Part shown: positions 1-7,480 of the stretch, in pieces | Numbering within the stretch: the stretch's first letter is position 1 | How the letters are laid out: each line of letters opens with the position of its first letter | Assembly (NCBI GenBank): GCA_016710525.1 | Contig: JADJVQ010000095.1 | Span: 1-24,455, forward strand | DNA length: 24,455 bases | Source of the DNA: Burkholderiaceae bacterium | GTDB taxonomy: Bacteria > Pseudomonadota > Gammaproteobacteria > Burkholderiales > Burkholderiaceae_E | Direction of reading: 5' to 3' | Position numbers and translations under genes: made by a program | Notes under the pieces: model-generated | What the model was told of the DNA's origin: nothing | Databases searched by the model: none | The model's input: only the letters and a program-made list of their open reading frames with translations

Positions 1-2
1 GT

Positions 3-725
3 CTGCTGGCCAAGGCGCATGAATCACGCGAGCCGTTGGCCGGGTTCCCTGAGGCCTGCCGACCCACGACCTTCGAAGACGGCTACGCGATTCAGGATGC
101 GGTTGCCGCTGCCGTCAGCGCGAGTGTGGGTGGCTACAAGGCAATCGCGCCGAAGGAAGGTGATCCGACGCACGGCCCGATGTACGCCCACATGGTACGT
201 GCCACACCAGCCGAGTTTTCCGCTGCCGTCGTCCGCCCATGCGGCGTGGAGGGCGAGGTCGCATTCCGCGCCAGGATTGACCTGCCGGCCCGCGCGACCT
301 CCTATACCCGGGACGAGGTTGCCGCCGCCATGGATGCCTGTGCCGCGATCGAGGTGGTCTCCAGCCGGTTCGCCGACTATTCCAAGATGACGGTGTTCGA
401 GCGGCTGGCCGATAACAATTTCAATGGCGGCTTCGTCTACGCCGATGCGGTCACGGACTGGCGGGATCTCGACCTTAAGAATCTTCACGTGGTGCTGGAA
501 GTGAACGGCACGGTCGTGGACGAACACAACGGCGGCCATCCCACCGGGGATCCGCTCGGTGTCGCGGTTGCCCTGGTGAATCAGTTGCGCACAGGCGCCG
601 GCATAAGGGCCGGGCAGTACCTCACCTGCGGCAGCTATACCGGGGTGAAATTCCTCAAACCGGACGATGTCTGCATCGTGCGCTTCGAAGGGCTGGGCGA
701 GGCCCAGGTCGGTATCGTTTCCTGA
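3..725 (+). CDS. 2-keto-4-pentenoate hydratase / fumarylacetoacetase-family protein (5' end missing)
   Basis: The reading frame is open from the window edge (codons from base 3), so the gene starts outside and about 240 residues are seen. The N-terminal part has the helix-rich lead-in of the MhpD family (residues near AGFPEACRP and YAIQDAV). This is followed by the metal-site motif EGEVAFR, which matches the family's E-x-E pattern for binding Mg or Mn, and the conserved stretch ADNNFNGGFVY. The C-terminus (GSYTGVKF, then VRFEGLG) is typical and complete. Such enzymes hydrate 2-hydroxypenta-2,4-dienoate in the meta-cleavage of aromatic compounds, or act on related beta-keto acids. The exact substrate cannot be told from sequence. 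The TTG at 36 is internal and is unlikely to be the start, because the homologous sequence continues upstream of it. No pathway neighbour is visible in the window. Confidence 0.85.
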   Translation: MLAKAHESREPLAGFPEACRPTTFEDGYAIQDAVAAAVSASVGGYKAIAPKEGDPTHGPMYAHMVRATPAEFSAAVVRPCGVEGEVAFRARIDLPARATSYTRDEVAAAMDACAAIEVVSSRFADYSKMTVFERLADNNFNGGFVYADAVTDWRDLDLKNLHVVLEVNGTVVDEHNGGHPTGDPLGVAVALVNQLRTGAGIRAGQYLTCGSYTGVKFLKPDDVCIVRFEGLGEAQVGIVS

Positions 726-1038
726 CTTCGGGTCCGGCTCTGACCTCGGAGTGCAACCGGGTGGTGAACCCCAAGTCCGCGCCCACGCGATGGCGATAGG
801 TCCGCGAAATGCGCCACAGCAGCCGGCTGGCCGCGTCGAGGGATAGGCAGCCAGGGTAGTGACTCGGACAGCCAGCGGGCCGCCGCAGCGCGTCCTAGTG
901 GCTCCATGCCGCCGTGTGCGCGGCCGTCCGCACTCTCTGCTACTGTCTGGCCGGGGGCCGACCCACCTCACGGGTCAAGGATTTGTTCCAGCTTGCGGCC
1001 CCTGGCACCCGCCGAACGCCGCTAAATCGGAGCCGGTC
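726..1038. other. Intergenic stretch without a recognisable gene
   Basis: This 313-bp gap separates the hydratase from the next plus-strand gene. Short open frames exist on both strands, but none has a family-like sequence or a convincing start. I see no tRNA, strong hairpin terminator or repeat. It probably holds the promoter of the gene at 1039, but no clear -35/-10 pair can be assigned. Confidence 0.5.
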
Positions 1039-1755
1039 ATGAACCGCCGCACGTTCCTCGCCAGCCTATTGGCCGCCACCGCATCGGCCCTCCTGCCGGT
1101 GCCCTTCGCCAAAGCCACCCCCGCCCAGGTCGATGATGTCTGGCATCGCCTGCTCGATGACCCGGTTTACTTCGAGGTCGACAAGTACCAGACCATCCGG
1201 GACCCGCGCGTGCCGGAGCCCAAGACCAGGGGCGACATCTTCGAGGACATCGATCCGGTCAGCATCAAGACGCCCGCTGAGCTCATCGCCATCGCCGAGT
1301 CGGGGCCGCTGCGGGATCGGCTGTTGGATCTCGCTGATGAGCGCCGACGGGCGATCGAGTGGTCGCTTGAAGACGACTTGCCGCCGGGCGACCGTCGCCG
1401 CCTCAAGCGCATCGCTGGCCTGCTCGCTGACCCTGACGACCGATGGAAGGAATGGGTGCGACAGGAGGGCCGCCAGAGCATGGCCGGCCTGCGCAAGATC
1501 GTGGCCGACTGGCTCGCCGAGCCGATCGACTGGGACGAGCACGTATGGTTCCCGGATGACATCGGGTCGATGGGGGCGGCGAAGGTGTTCTTCGACTCGC
1601 TCGACTTCGACACGCTCGATGCGCTTGGCATCAAGATCGTCGAAGGCGAGTACCCGGGCAGCACCTACTACGCGGCCGAGCTGACGGGTGATGTCGAGGT
1701 GGCAAACGTGGCGGCGGCGCGGTTGGGGATACCGGTGCGGTTCCGCAGCGCCTGA
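1039..1755 (+). CDS. Exported protein of unknown function with Tat-like signal peptide
   Basis: This gene encodes 238 residues. I chose the ATG at 1039 because it gives a signal peptide at once: an RR pair (NRRTFLAS, close to the Tat consensus), a hydrophobic core up to about residue 20, and a likely cleavage site after PFAKA. The same frame is open further upstream to 859, but that part has no protein-like character. The mature part is acidic and Trp-containing, with charged helical stretches (around residues 85-165). Its C-terminal region (SMGAAKVFFDSLDFDTLDAL, then IKIVEGEYPG) is typical of a compact alpha/beta domain. I do not recognise the family. High GC at third codon positions fits the hydratase gene upstream, so both may belong to the resident genome. 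It is the last plus-strand gene before the minus-strand defence-like block. Confidence 0.7.
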   Translation: MNRRTFLASLLAATASALLPVPFAKATPAQVDDVWHRLLDDPVYFEVDKYQTIRDPRVPEPKTRGDIFEDIDPVSIKTPAELIAIAESGPLRDRLLDLADERRRAIEWSLEDDLPPGDRRRLKRIAGLLADPDDRWKEWVRQEGRQSMAGLRKIVADWLAEPIDWDEHVWFPDDIGSMGAAKVFFDSLDFDTLDALGIKIVEGEYPGSTYYAAELTGDVEVANVAAARLGIPVRFRSA

Positions 1756-1868
1756 GCAGAGGATCGAGGTGGACCGGGGGGCGGCCGAGGCGAACAGTGG
1801 GCCGGCGCACTGCCATGTATCTCCAGGGCTGGCGGGCTCGGGTTCTGGTGTTGCTTTCGATAGAGCTG

Positions 1869-2720
1869 TCATCTCTTTGCGCGACTGAAGAGAAGGAAAT
1901 GGATCAGAGCATAGAGGCGGTGAAAGAGGTAATCGAAATGTGCAGGAAGTGCGAGTGCAACGCTGTCCGTTTCGAAGTGGCGAATATGGAAGTTGTTGCC
2001 GATATCAGTTAATGCGTGTGCTTCGCTTTCCAACTGAGCACGAAACGCGGGCTCCGGCGCCGCTAGATCCAGTAGTCGACCGACCGACTGTTTCTTGTTT
2101 CCCTGTACTTCAATGGACTTGAGCCTTTCCCAGGCGTGCCAGAGCGTTTGGGTAGCCTCCGCGCGAGCCTTCGGCGCGGGGTCCTTGAACTTGGCGCATG
2201 CGTCATTAAGCAGCGAATCTAGTGTCGCATCGCCGCTCGTCGGAAGATGTCCCATTGCCTCGAAGAGTATCGGCGGCACGGGCCTTGTCTCTTTCAGTCT
2301 CTCAATGTCTCGGACCAAGGGCTCAAGCACAACACCCGAGAATGCGTCAATTTTCGCTGTCAAACCCGAACCGGGTCCGAGAAATTTGAATGCGAAGTCT
2401 AACAGCGGTATCCGGCCCGAGGCGATGCCGCGGCACAGCCAAACCTGAATCGCGACACGTTGCGGGCGGCTGGCAGGCCAGTCAAGTACACCTGATCCCG
2501 ACATCGTACCAATGGAGGCGAGAGCCCTCTCGTACCATGCCGAAGCATCAACCTGTGGGAGCACGCTGCCGAGAAACCCTGCGAGCGGTTCCTCCTCGAA
2601 CTGGTACGCGAGCCTCGTCAAGATGCGATCCGCAGTCTGATACGGCGCAAGACGAAAGTCCGACAGCGTTTCGCGAAGGTCTTGAATGGCCGGCTCTAGA
2701 GTGGATGGCTCGTCGGTCAT
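1869..2720 (-). CDS. Hypothetical protein resembling abortive-infection (Abi)-type proteins
   Basis: This gene encodes 283 residues, with ATG at 2720 and stop at 1869. The sequence is alpha-helical throughout. The C-terminal 50 residues (GNNFHIRHFETD, then HFDYLFHRLYALIHFLL) recall the C-terminal segment of some Abi-like phage-defence proteins, with an R-x-H pair followed by an aromatic-rich helix. This is recognition from memory, not a search result, so function stays open. The gene is the last of three minus-strand orphan genes (4123 to 1869). It starts 23 bases after an attC-like end (2743-2749), as expected for an integron cassette gene. No attC-like site is seen after its stop. Base composition is a little less GC-rich than in the plus-strand genes to its left, which suggests separate acquisition. 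Confidence 0.6.
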   Translation of the reverse strand: MTDEPSTLEPAIQDLRETLSDFRLAPYQTADRILTRLAYQFEEEPLAGFLGSVLPQVDASAWYERALASIGTMSGSGVLDWPASRPQRVAIQVWLCRGIASGRIPLLDFAFKFLGPGSGLTAKIDAFSGVVLEPLVRDIERLKETRPVPPILFEAMGHLPTSGDATLDSLLNDACAKFKDPAPKARAEATQTLWHAWERLKSIEVQGNKKQSVGRLLDLAAPEPAFRAQLESEAHALTDIGNNFHIRHFETDSVALALPAHFDYLFHRLYALIHFLLFSRAKR

Positions 2721-2742
2721 GGCTCGGGGACGATATTGTGGC

Positions 2743-2794
2743 GCCTAGCGTTGGAGCGAAGCTTCGGCCCGAGACCTGCCGAGAGGCGTTGGAT
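2743..2794 (-). repeat. attC-like site (candidate integron recombination site B)
   Basis: Read on the minus strand, the site starts with ATCCAAC (fits the RYYYAAC core) and ends with GCTAGGC (one base from GTTRRRY). Between them are TCGGC and GCCGA, which can pair as inner stem arms. It lies between the stop of the HEPN-like gene (2819) and the start of the Abi-like gene (2720), the position an attC has in a cassette array. It is about 52 bases long, at the short end for attC. The altered T in the right core weakens the call. Confidence 0.4.
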
Positions 2795-2818
2795 TGAGGG
2801 ACCGCCTAGGTTCTGGCC

Positions 2819-3373
2819 TCATCGAACCGATTCCTCGATTCCAGCGGTCGCGGCGAAGGCAGCTCGCGCGATCTGGAAAGATTGTGCCTCGAATTCTGTG
2901 TAGTACTTCATCAGGTCGTCCGGGTAGCGACCCTGACCGCGCTCGCGCAACTGGGACAAGACGTGCTTGTAGTGAAAGGCACTCGACTTCAGCGCGATCT
3001 CCAACTCAGGGTAGTTCGCCACCGCGCCGTTCTCAACGTGGTGCGCCACGAAAGAATCTCGGTAGGCTTTCATCTTCTCCCAGTAGTCGGACCATGCCAA
3101 CTCGTCAATTTCGATCGCCGCCAAAAGACCGGATCGATATCCGCTGCGCTCTGATGTATTCACCGCCTTTTTCCAGTGGGTAGCCTCGGCATCTGACCCG
3201 AATACCTTGCACCACTCCAGTACCGCAACGTCCAATTGACTACCAAAAATTAAGCGCCAAAAGTTCAGTCGCGGACTGTCGCATACAGCCGTCATTGCGC
3301 GCTTCATCGCGATGCTTCGCGCAATGTGCACAAGGCGGAAGAGCTGTGCGCGGAGTTCATCCGTGGTAAGCAT
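2819..3373 (-). CDS. HEPN-like protein (possible RNase of a defence or toxin system)
   Basis: This gene encodes 184 residues, starting at the ATG at 3373 and all-helical by appearance. It carries R105-DSFVA-H111, which fits the R-x(4-6)-H motif of HEPN nucleases, placed after a helix rich in Trp and acidic residues (ELAWSDYWEKMKAY). The first half (FWRLIFGSQLDVAVLEWCKV) also resembles AbiU2-type HEPN proteins. HEPN domains often act as RNases that stop growth when a phage is sensed, or are held back by an MNT nucleotidyltransferase antitoxin. No MNT gene is next to it. The neighbours are an Abi-like gene downstream and a two-TM protein upstream, each divided from it by an attC-like site, so it may be a stand-alone cassette gene. 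HEPN assignment is moderate; the biological role is inference. Confidence 0.6.
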   Translation of the reverse strand: MLTTDELRAQLFRLVHIARSIAMKRAMTAVCDSPRLNFWRLIFGSQLDVAVLEWCKVFGSDAEATHWKKAVNTSERSGYRSGLLAAIEIDELAWSDYWEKMKAYRDSFVAHHVENGAVANYPELEIALKSSAFHYKHVLSQLRERGQGRYPDDLMKYYTEFEAQSFQIARAAFAATAGIEESVR

Positions 3374-3378
3374 AAGTG

Positions 3379-3459
3379 TCGGAACCTAGAGTTCGAGCCA
3401 ACCGGTTCGATGGCCGCGGCCATCTGACGTGGCGGGCCCGGTTGAGCGGGTGGTTAGAT
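3379..3459 (-). repeat. attC-like site (candidate integron recombination site A)
   Basis: On the minus strand the left core is ATCTAAC (3459-3453), an exact RYYYAAC match. It is followed by a CAACCGG arm that pairs with CCGGTTG, and an apex containing a perfect 16-base palindrome (3409-3424). The right end has GTTCCGA, which keeps only the GTT of GTTRRRY. The site is about 81 bases long, within the usual attC range, and lies between two same-strand orphan genes, ending 6 bases from the next start codon. The degenerate right core is the main weakness. Confidence 0.45.
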
Positions 3460-3475
3460 TGCATGTTCGATAACC

Positions 3476-4123
3476 TCAAGGCCCGCGTCTCGCACCATGT
3501 TGATCCAGCGTTTGCAGGGCGTCGTGAATCTCGGCGATTCGATAGTCGAGCGGGAGCACATGGTGTGGGCGCTTCCCGGGTGCGCCGTGTCGCGGCAATG
3601 GCAGCAGCGCACGCGCGCCGTCAGCCGCGACCAGTACGTACCGTCCGATGTGGCTAGACCCGTAATAGAGATCGCACCAGTATCCTCTAGCAGAGCGATC
3701 GGGAAACTTGTTTGCCCACGGCTCCCGAAAGTCTTCGCACTGCACCCCGGATTCGTCGTTGCGCATCTCCAACCGCAGATTGACATCCTGCTTGTAGGAA
3801 CACACGGTCTTAGTTGGATCCGAGTGCAGACTCCAGTCATTTCGTGGATCGGAGTTCAAGATCACTCGTTCAATGTTCTCCTTAGTCGGTGCGGCTGAGA
3901 GCGAGGAGCCCGCCTTTTCGCGCGCTGTCACTGCTATTACTTGGGCATCACGCTTTCGGTGGAGTGCGATTGCGATTCCACAGGACAGGAACGCCCCGGT
4001 GATTGCGACCCCAATGCCGAAGCTACTGTTGGTCGAAAGGTAGTACCAGAGCGCTCCGGTCGCGAAGATTCCTCCAACGAACCAGGATGCTTGGATCCAC
4101 CAGTCAGGGATGGCGCGAGGCAT
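3476..4123 (-). CDS. Hypothetical protein with two N-terminal membrane segments
   Basis: This gene encodes 215 residues from the ATG at 4123. Residues about 9-29 and 35-55 are two hydrophobic segments, followed by HRKRD, so the remaining 160 residues probably face the cytoplasm by the positive-inside rule. The soluble part has aromatic and Cys residues (RGYWCDLYYGSSHIGRYVLV) but no family I know. The C-terminus looks shifted. The annotated frame ends ...DALQTLDQHGARRGP at 3476. If the frame changes near 3512, the protein ends WINMVRDAGLEVIEHAI at 3454, with its TAA stop lying inside the ATCTAAC core of the attC-like site. That arrangement is common in integron cassettes, so one indel here is plausible. 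The start is only 7 bases after a GTTAGGT core (4131-4137). Confidence 0.6.
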   Translation of the reverse strand: MPRAIPDWWIQASWFVGGIFATGALWYYLSTNSSFGIGVAITGAFLSCGIAIALHRKRDAQVIAVTAREKAGSSLSAAPTKENIERVILNSDPRNDWSLHSDPTKTVCSYKQDVNLRLEMRNDESGVQCEDFREPWANKFPDRSARGYWCDLYYGSSHIGRYVLVAADGARALLPLPRHGAPGKRPHHVLPLDYRIAEIHDALQTLDQHGARRGP

Positions 4124-4130
4124 TAATACG

Positions 4131-4137
4131 ACCTAAC
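4131..4137 (-). other. Isolated attC right-core sequence GTTAGGT
   Basis: GTTAGGT on the minus strand is an exact GTTRRRY match directly before the start of the two-TM gene, the place where an attC right end sits in a cassette. I could not find a matching left core within the 130 bases upstream. It may be a relic, or a chance match of a short pattern. Confidence 0.3.
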
Positions 4138-4623
4138 GAAGAGCGCCTTCTCTGACGCCAAAGCGGAATTGATCGAAGGCACAGTAGTGCATGGGGTGAG
4201 ATAAAACCCTTGGCCTGAACCGCCGCGAATCGGTGACAGGGGCAGTGTAAGTTTCAGCGGCCGACGCTGGCAATGTTTTGTGGGAGGACGGAGGCTCGGC
4301 GGCTGTCGGCGCCACAACACCTTTGGGCGCCGCCCAGCATGATCGGGCAGGTACCGCGTCGCCCGATCGACAATCTGCAATCGGTAGTCAGAGACCTATG
4401 TCGAGGAGACGAATGTGGAATGTGGCGAGGGGCGGAGCTGGGGTGCCGGCGCAGCTCCCAGCGCCTGAGCATTGTGCCGAGGTGGAGAGCGAGCCGCGGC
4501 GGCCGAGATGAGCTGATAGCCGCCGGGCTGCTTCGTTTTGCTACGGCCGTCGGGTTTGGATGCCTCCGTCACCGCCCGCACGTCCGACTGCCCCTCCGCT
4601 GCCCCACCTCACTCCTCCTCGAA
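4138..4623. other. Gene-poor stretch between the cassette-like genes and mrr
   Basis: About 485 bases hold no open frame with family-like protein sequence on either strand. The composition is GC-rich and patchy. It may be a decayed cassette or the remains of the array's upstream edge. No intact attC pair, terminator or promoter could be identified. Confidence 0.4.
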
Positions 4624-5493
4624 TTAGTCCGAGTCGATGCGCTTGACGACGAACGAAGCCGATACCGCCACCCCGACATCGAAGTCGATCATCAGCGTCG
4701 CCAACTGCCGGCCATCGATGAGCACCACCTTGGTGTCGATGCGGCTCGCGTAGTCGACCGCGTCGGCTGTGTACGAGGACGTGGTGATGAAGTCGCCCTT
4801 GCGCGCACGCTGGCCCTGCGGAGCACCAACGAACTTCTGGATCTCGGGCCGACCGACCGACCCCTGCCAGCGCTTGGCCTGGATGAAGATTGTGTCCAAG
4901 CCCAGGCGGTCCTCCTTGATGATGCCGTCGATCCCGCCGTCACCGGTCTGCTCGATGCGCTCACCGGCATCACGCCGCGATCCGCCATAGCCCATCTTGA
5001 CCAGTAGCTCGACGACCAGTTCCTCGAAGAAGGTCGGCGAGCAGGTCAAGATCCTCGCGAGCAGTTCCTGGGCGAGCTGTTCACGCAGGCCCTGGTGGGC
5101 CACCGCGATGGCCTCCTCGGGTTTCGTCTTGGATGCCGGCATCTCTACTGGCGCGAGCGCGCTGTCGCCCGACTTCGATCCGTCGCGGAATTCGACGAAC
5201 TCGGGGAACTGCTCCAGGTACTTGGTGTCGATCTGGGCTGGGGCCGGGGCGACGACCTTCGCACCTCGGTCTGTGATCATGAAGACGCCGCGCCTGGGTG
5301 CCTGGATCAGTCTGGCCTTCTTCATGTAGGTGCGTGCCCATGCGATGCGGTTCTTGAACACACCTTGCTGACCGCTGGGGAGCAGCTCAGCGCGCAAGGC
5401 GGGCGAGAGCTTGAAGTGCTCGGCGAGGGTGTCCTCAGCCTCGCGCAGCGTGTGCTCTCGCCCGTCAGCCGGAACGCGTGGGAACGGGAGCAT
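4624..5493 (-). CDS. mrr: Mrr-type restriction endonuclease
   Basis: This gene encodes 289 residues, close to the usual length of about 300 for Mrr. The N-terminal winged-helix domain (about 1-85) has ELLPSG and WARTYMKKARLIQAPRRG, typical of Mrr_N, which binds DNA. The catalytic PD-(D/E)xK domain (about 150-270) starts at FFEELVVELL. It carries D189 in GDGGIDG and the QAK triad (Q205, K207) in FIQAKRW, the Mrr family's D...QxK active site. Such enzymes cut DNA with foreign methylation. The start is uncertain: upstream in the same frame the codons read TAC TAG TCC TTC ATG. Family members often begin with Y-Q-x-x-M-L-P, so the TAG may stand for an original CAG and the native start may lie upstream. 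The gene begins 54 bases after the TIR gene on the same strand, so they may be co-transcribed. Confidence 0.88.
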   Translation of the reverse strand: MLPFPRVPADGREHTLREAEDTLAEHFKLSPALRAELLPSGQQGVFKNRIAWARTYMKKARLIQAPRRGVFMITDRGAKVVAPAPAQIDTKYLEQFPEFVEFRDGSKSGDSALAPVEMPASKTKPEEAIAVAHQGLREQLAQELLARILTCSPTFFEELVVELLVKMGYGGSRRDAGERIEQTGDGGIDGIIKEDRLGLDTIFIQAKRWQGSVGRPEIQKFVGAPQGQRARKGDFITTSSYTADAVDYASRIDTKVVLIDGRQLATLMIDFDVGVAVSASFVVKRIDSD

Positions 5494-5547
5494 GAAGGAC
5501 TAGTATCTCTTGCGATGTGGATGGAAAATCGGCAGCGTCCGTATGAG

Positions 5548-6324
5548 TCAGGTCAGTTCTTGCGGGACGCCCTCCCATCTATCGTGTGACTTCTGGTGAA
5601 GCACGCCGCGGAACCGGAGGGTATGCCCGTCTCGCGCCTTGAGTTGAATTCGCAGTGGCATCGCGGGCGTGATACCGCGGAACACGGTGATAAGAAAAGC
5701 GTTTGTCTTTAGGCTCGCGTTCAGTTGGATATCAGCGTTGAAACCGCCCTTGAAAGGGTCTTCGTCAATGGGTTTCGCCTCAAACTCATCGGCAAGATTG
5801 TCTATGAGAATCAGGACACTGCCGATGGGCTCAAGGAAATGTTTGGCCCTTACCTCGACAACGAGTTCTGTTGCTGACCCGCTGACGCCAAATGCCAGAT
5901 TTCCGAACGGTTGAGCGGGGGCGCGGTAGGTGTTCGCGCCTTGAACCACATCAGATATTTGCGCCAGCGCGGCATCAAGCCCGACGGTGAACAGGTCGAT
6001 GTACAGGGACTGCGCCATGATGGGCGGCAGTTCGGAGCCGTCACAGCGGACAGGAATCAGCTTGCACTGCCCACGCGTAGCTTTCAAGAGGGCGTTTTGC
6101 CACTCTAGGGAAACCATCCGGCTCCTTAGGCTGTTTGCACTGACAAAGAAGAAGAAATGCGTGCACCTGCCCAGAGCGTCGGACATCCGGTCAATGATGC
6201 CTTCGCCAGGTTGAATAGACCAGGAGTCGTAAAAGACGTTGGCTTGCCCGAGAGCTGAGGCCAAACGTAAAGCGACTTGCTCGACGAGTGGTTTGTCTGC
6301 GTGATTGTGGCTTAGGAAGATCAT
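5548..6324 (-). CDS. TIR-domain protein (probable NADase effector) with unknown C-terminal domain
   Basis: This gene encodes 258 residues. The ATG at 6324 is chosen because the TIR domain starts there at once (MIFLSHNHADK). The frame is open upstream to 6528, but that part is Arg/Cys-rich and not protein-like. TIR features are the first beta strand and SHNHAD loop, FYDSW at about 31-35, the strand CTHFFFFVSANS (54-65), and E74 in MVSLEWQNAL at the position of the catalytic Glu of NAD-cleaving TIR domains. This is followed by CKLIPVRCDGSELP. Residues about 140-258 form a separate part rich in beta-strand-like sequence (LVVEVRAKHFL, SVLILIDNLADEFE, AFLITVFRGITP), which I do not recognise. It might sense a phage signal or a nucleotide. 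With mrr directly downstream on the same strand, an anti-phage role is likely but inferred. Confidence 0.82.
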   Translation of the reverse strand: MIFLSHNHADKPLVEQVALRLASALGQANVFYDSWSIQPGEGIIDRMSDALGRCTHFFFFVSANSLRSRMVSLEWQNALLKATRGQCKLIPVRCDGSELPPIMAQSLYIDLFTVGLDAALAQISDVVQGANTYRAPAQPFGNLAFGVSGSATELVVEVRAKHFLEPIGSVLILIDNLADEFEAKPIDEDPFKGGFNADIQLNASLKTNAFLITVFRGITPAMPLRIQLKARDGHTLRFRGVLHQKSHDRWEGVPQELT

Positions 6325-6654
6325 GGCCACATTGTGCACAACGGTGGGGATCGGATCCAGCGGGACATGTGCGGCGATGATTCCTGTGACGGCAGATTTA
6401 GAGTCAACCGGGACGCGGAGGCGGGGCACAGTGCGCTGTGAAAGCCAGACTCCCTCTCGGCGGCGGGTGCCGAGGTGTTTGCAGCGCCGGCACCGGCCGA
6501 TGCAGACGGCCATGCAGGCGATCGGCATGCGAGTCGCGTCGGTGTTGGAAATTCCGGCTGCAATCGCCGATGCACATGAGCGTGGCGAGCAAGGCGGGGA
6601 CCCGGTCGGCCCTCAATCATTCCTACCTCAGCTGACGCGCTCTTCGGAGGTTGA
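6325..6654. other. Gap without a recognisable gene between the TIR and UDG genes
   Basis: These 330 bases should contain the promoter of the TIR gene and the 3' flank of the glycosylase gene. The minus-strand frame that extends the TIR ORF and the short plus-strand frames have no family-like content. No attC-like core pair, terminator hairpin or RNA gene was seen. Confidence 0.4.
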
Positions 6655-7254
6655 TCAGTCGGCATGCGATGTGGCAGCTTCGTGCAGAACGCCGAGCAGT
6701 TGCCGCCGCCGTGCCGGATCGCGGTTCATCGCCAGCGGTGATGGGTGCCATCCTTCCAGCACCCGGGCAACGGGGCGAAATGCATTGACGAGAGGGCGAG
6801 CCTGTTGCGACTTGCGGCCCAGCAGTACGACGGCATCGATGCGAGGCAGCAGCCCGAAAAGTTCGGACAGCCACGGCCTACCGGCCTCCAGGTCGCCTTG
6901 TCTCGCAGCGCGCAGCTTGCTGCGGTCAGCCGCGCCGATATAGAACGGCACGACATTCCACAGCACGATTTCGCGCCTTTGCAGGCCGGCCTCGCTCATC
7001 AGCCGGTTCAAGTTCTCGGCGGTCTTGTCATTGTTGTCTTGTGACACGAAGTCGGTGGCCTTCGGCCCGGCGCTTCCAGCAAGACAGCACGCGGGCGTCA
7101 AAGCCGCCGTTGTCCGGGTCGAAGAACAGGTACGCCGCTGCGTGCTGTGTCTGAATGCGGCGGGCCAGCGCAGGAGAGGCACAATGTGCGGCTCGTGGAT
7201 GCGCGCCAGCTTGGCAGCGACGGTTTGCTTGTCGGCGAGCGCACGGATGGTCAT
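6655..7254 (-). pseudogene. Uracil-DNA glycosylase superfamily protein, frame-broken
   Basis: The last 135 residues read as a UDG-superfamily enzyme: GPKATDFVSQDNNDKTAENL, then LWNVVPFYIG, VVLLGRKSQQA, and the glycosylase motif WHPSPLAMN. The first 27 residues from the ATG at 7254 are also natural. Between about 7172 and 7085 the good sequence lies in another frame (ARRIQTQHAAAYLFFDPDNG and GFDARVL). The family's GEAPG-like motif (LLEAPGPKA) is only restored with further small indels near 7065-7085. At least two frame breaks are therefore present, either real or sequencing errors. If intact, the enzyme would remove uracil or other damaged bases from DNA. The start codon overlaps the stop of the upstream gene (ATGA), so the two formed an operon. 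Confidence 0.75.
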
Positions 7255-7480
7255 GCGCGGTCCTTGCCGTTGGCGGAATGTCGCTCGAATCGATCAGCGA
7301 GGTGCGCGGCTGTCAGCGAAGTCCGATGATTCGTGCTCGACTGGATCGGTACAGAGTGGCTGGCCCCTGCCGCGTAGTCTTCGTCGCCGATTCGGGCCGA
7401 ACACCACGACATAGTGGAAGCGCCTGCGCAACGTGTCCAAATGAGGTAGTGGCGTAAGCTCCCCCGTCAAGTAGACATCT

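Noticed and set aside
1797..2012. Small plus-strand ORF of 71 codons
   Set aside because: It overlaps the 3' end of the Abi-like gene on the other strand and has no ribosome site or recognisable sequence.
4273..5007. 244-codon plus-strand open frame
   Set aside because: It overlaps the Mrr gene on the other strand and has no protein-like pattern of its own.
6325..6528. N-terminal extension of the TIR frame
   Set aside because: The 68 extra residues are Arg- and Cys-rich and precede the point where the TIR domain begins at its usual first strand.
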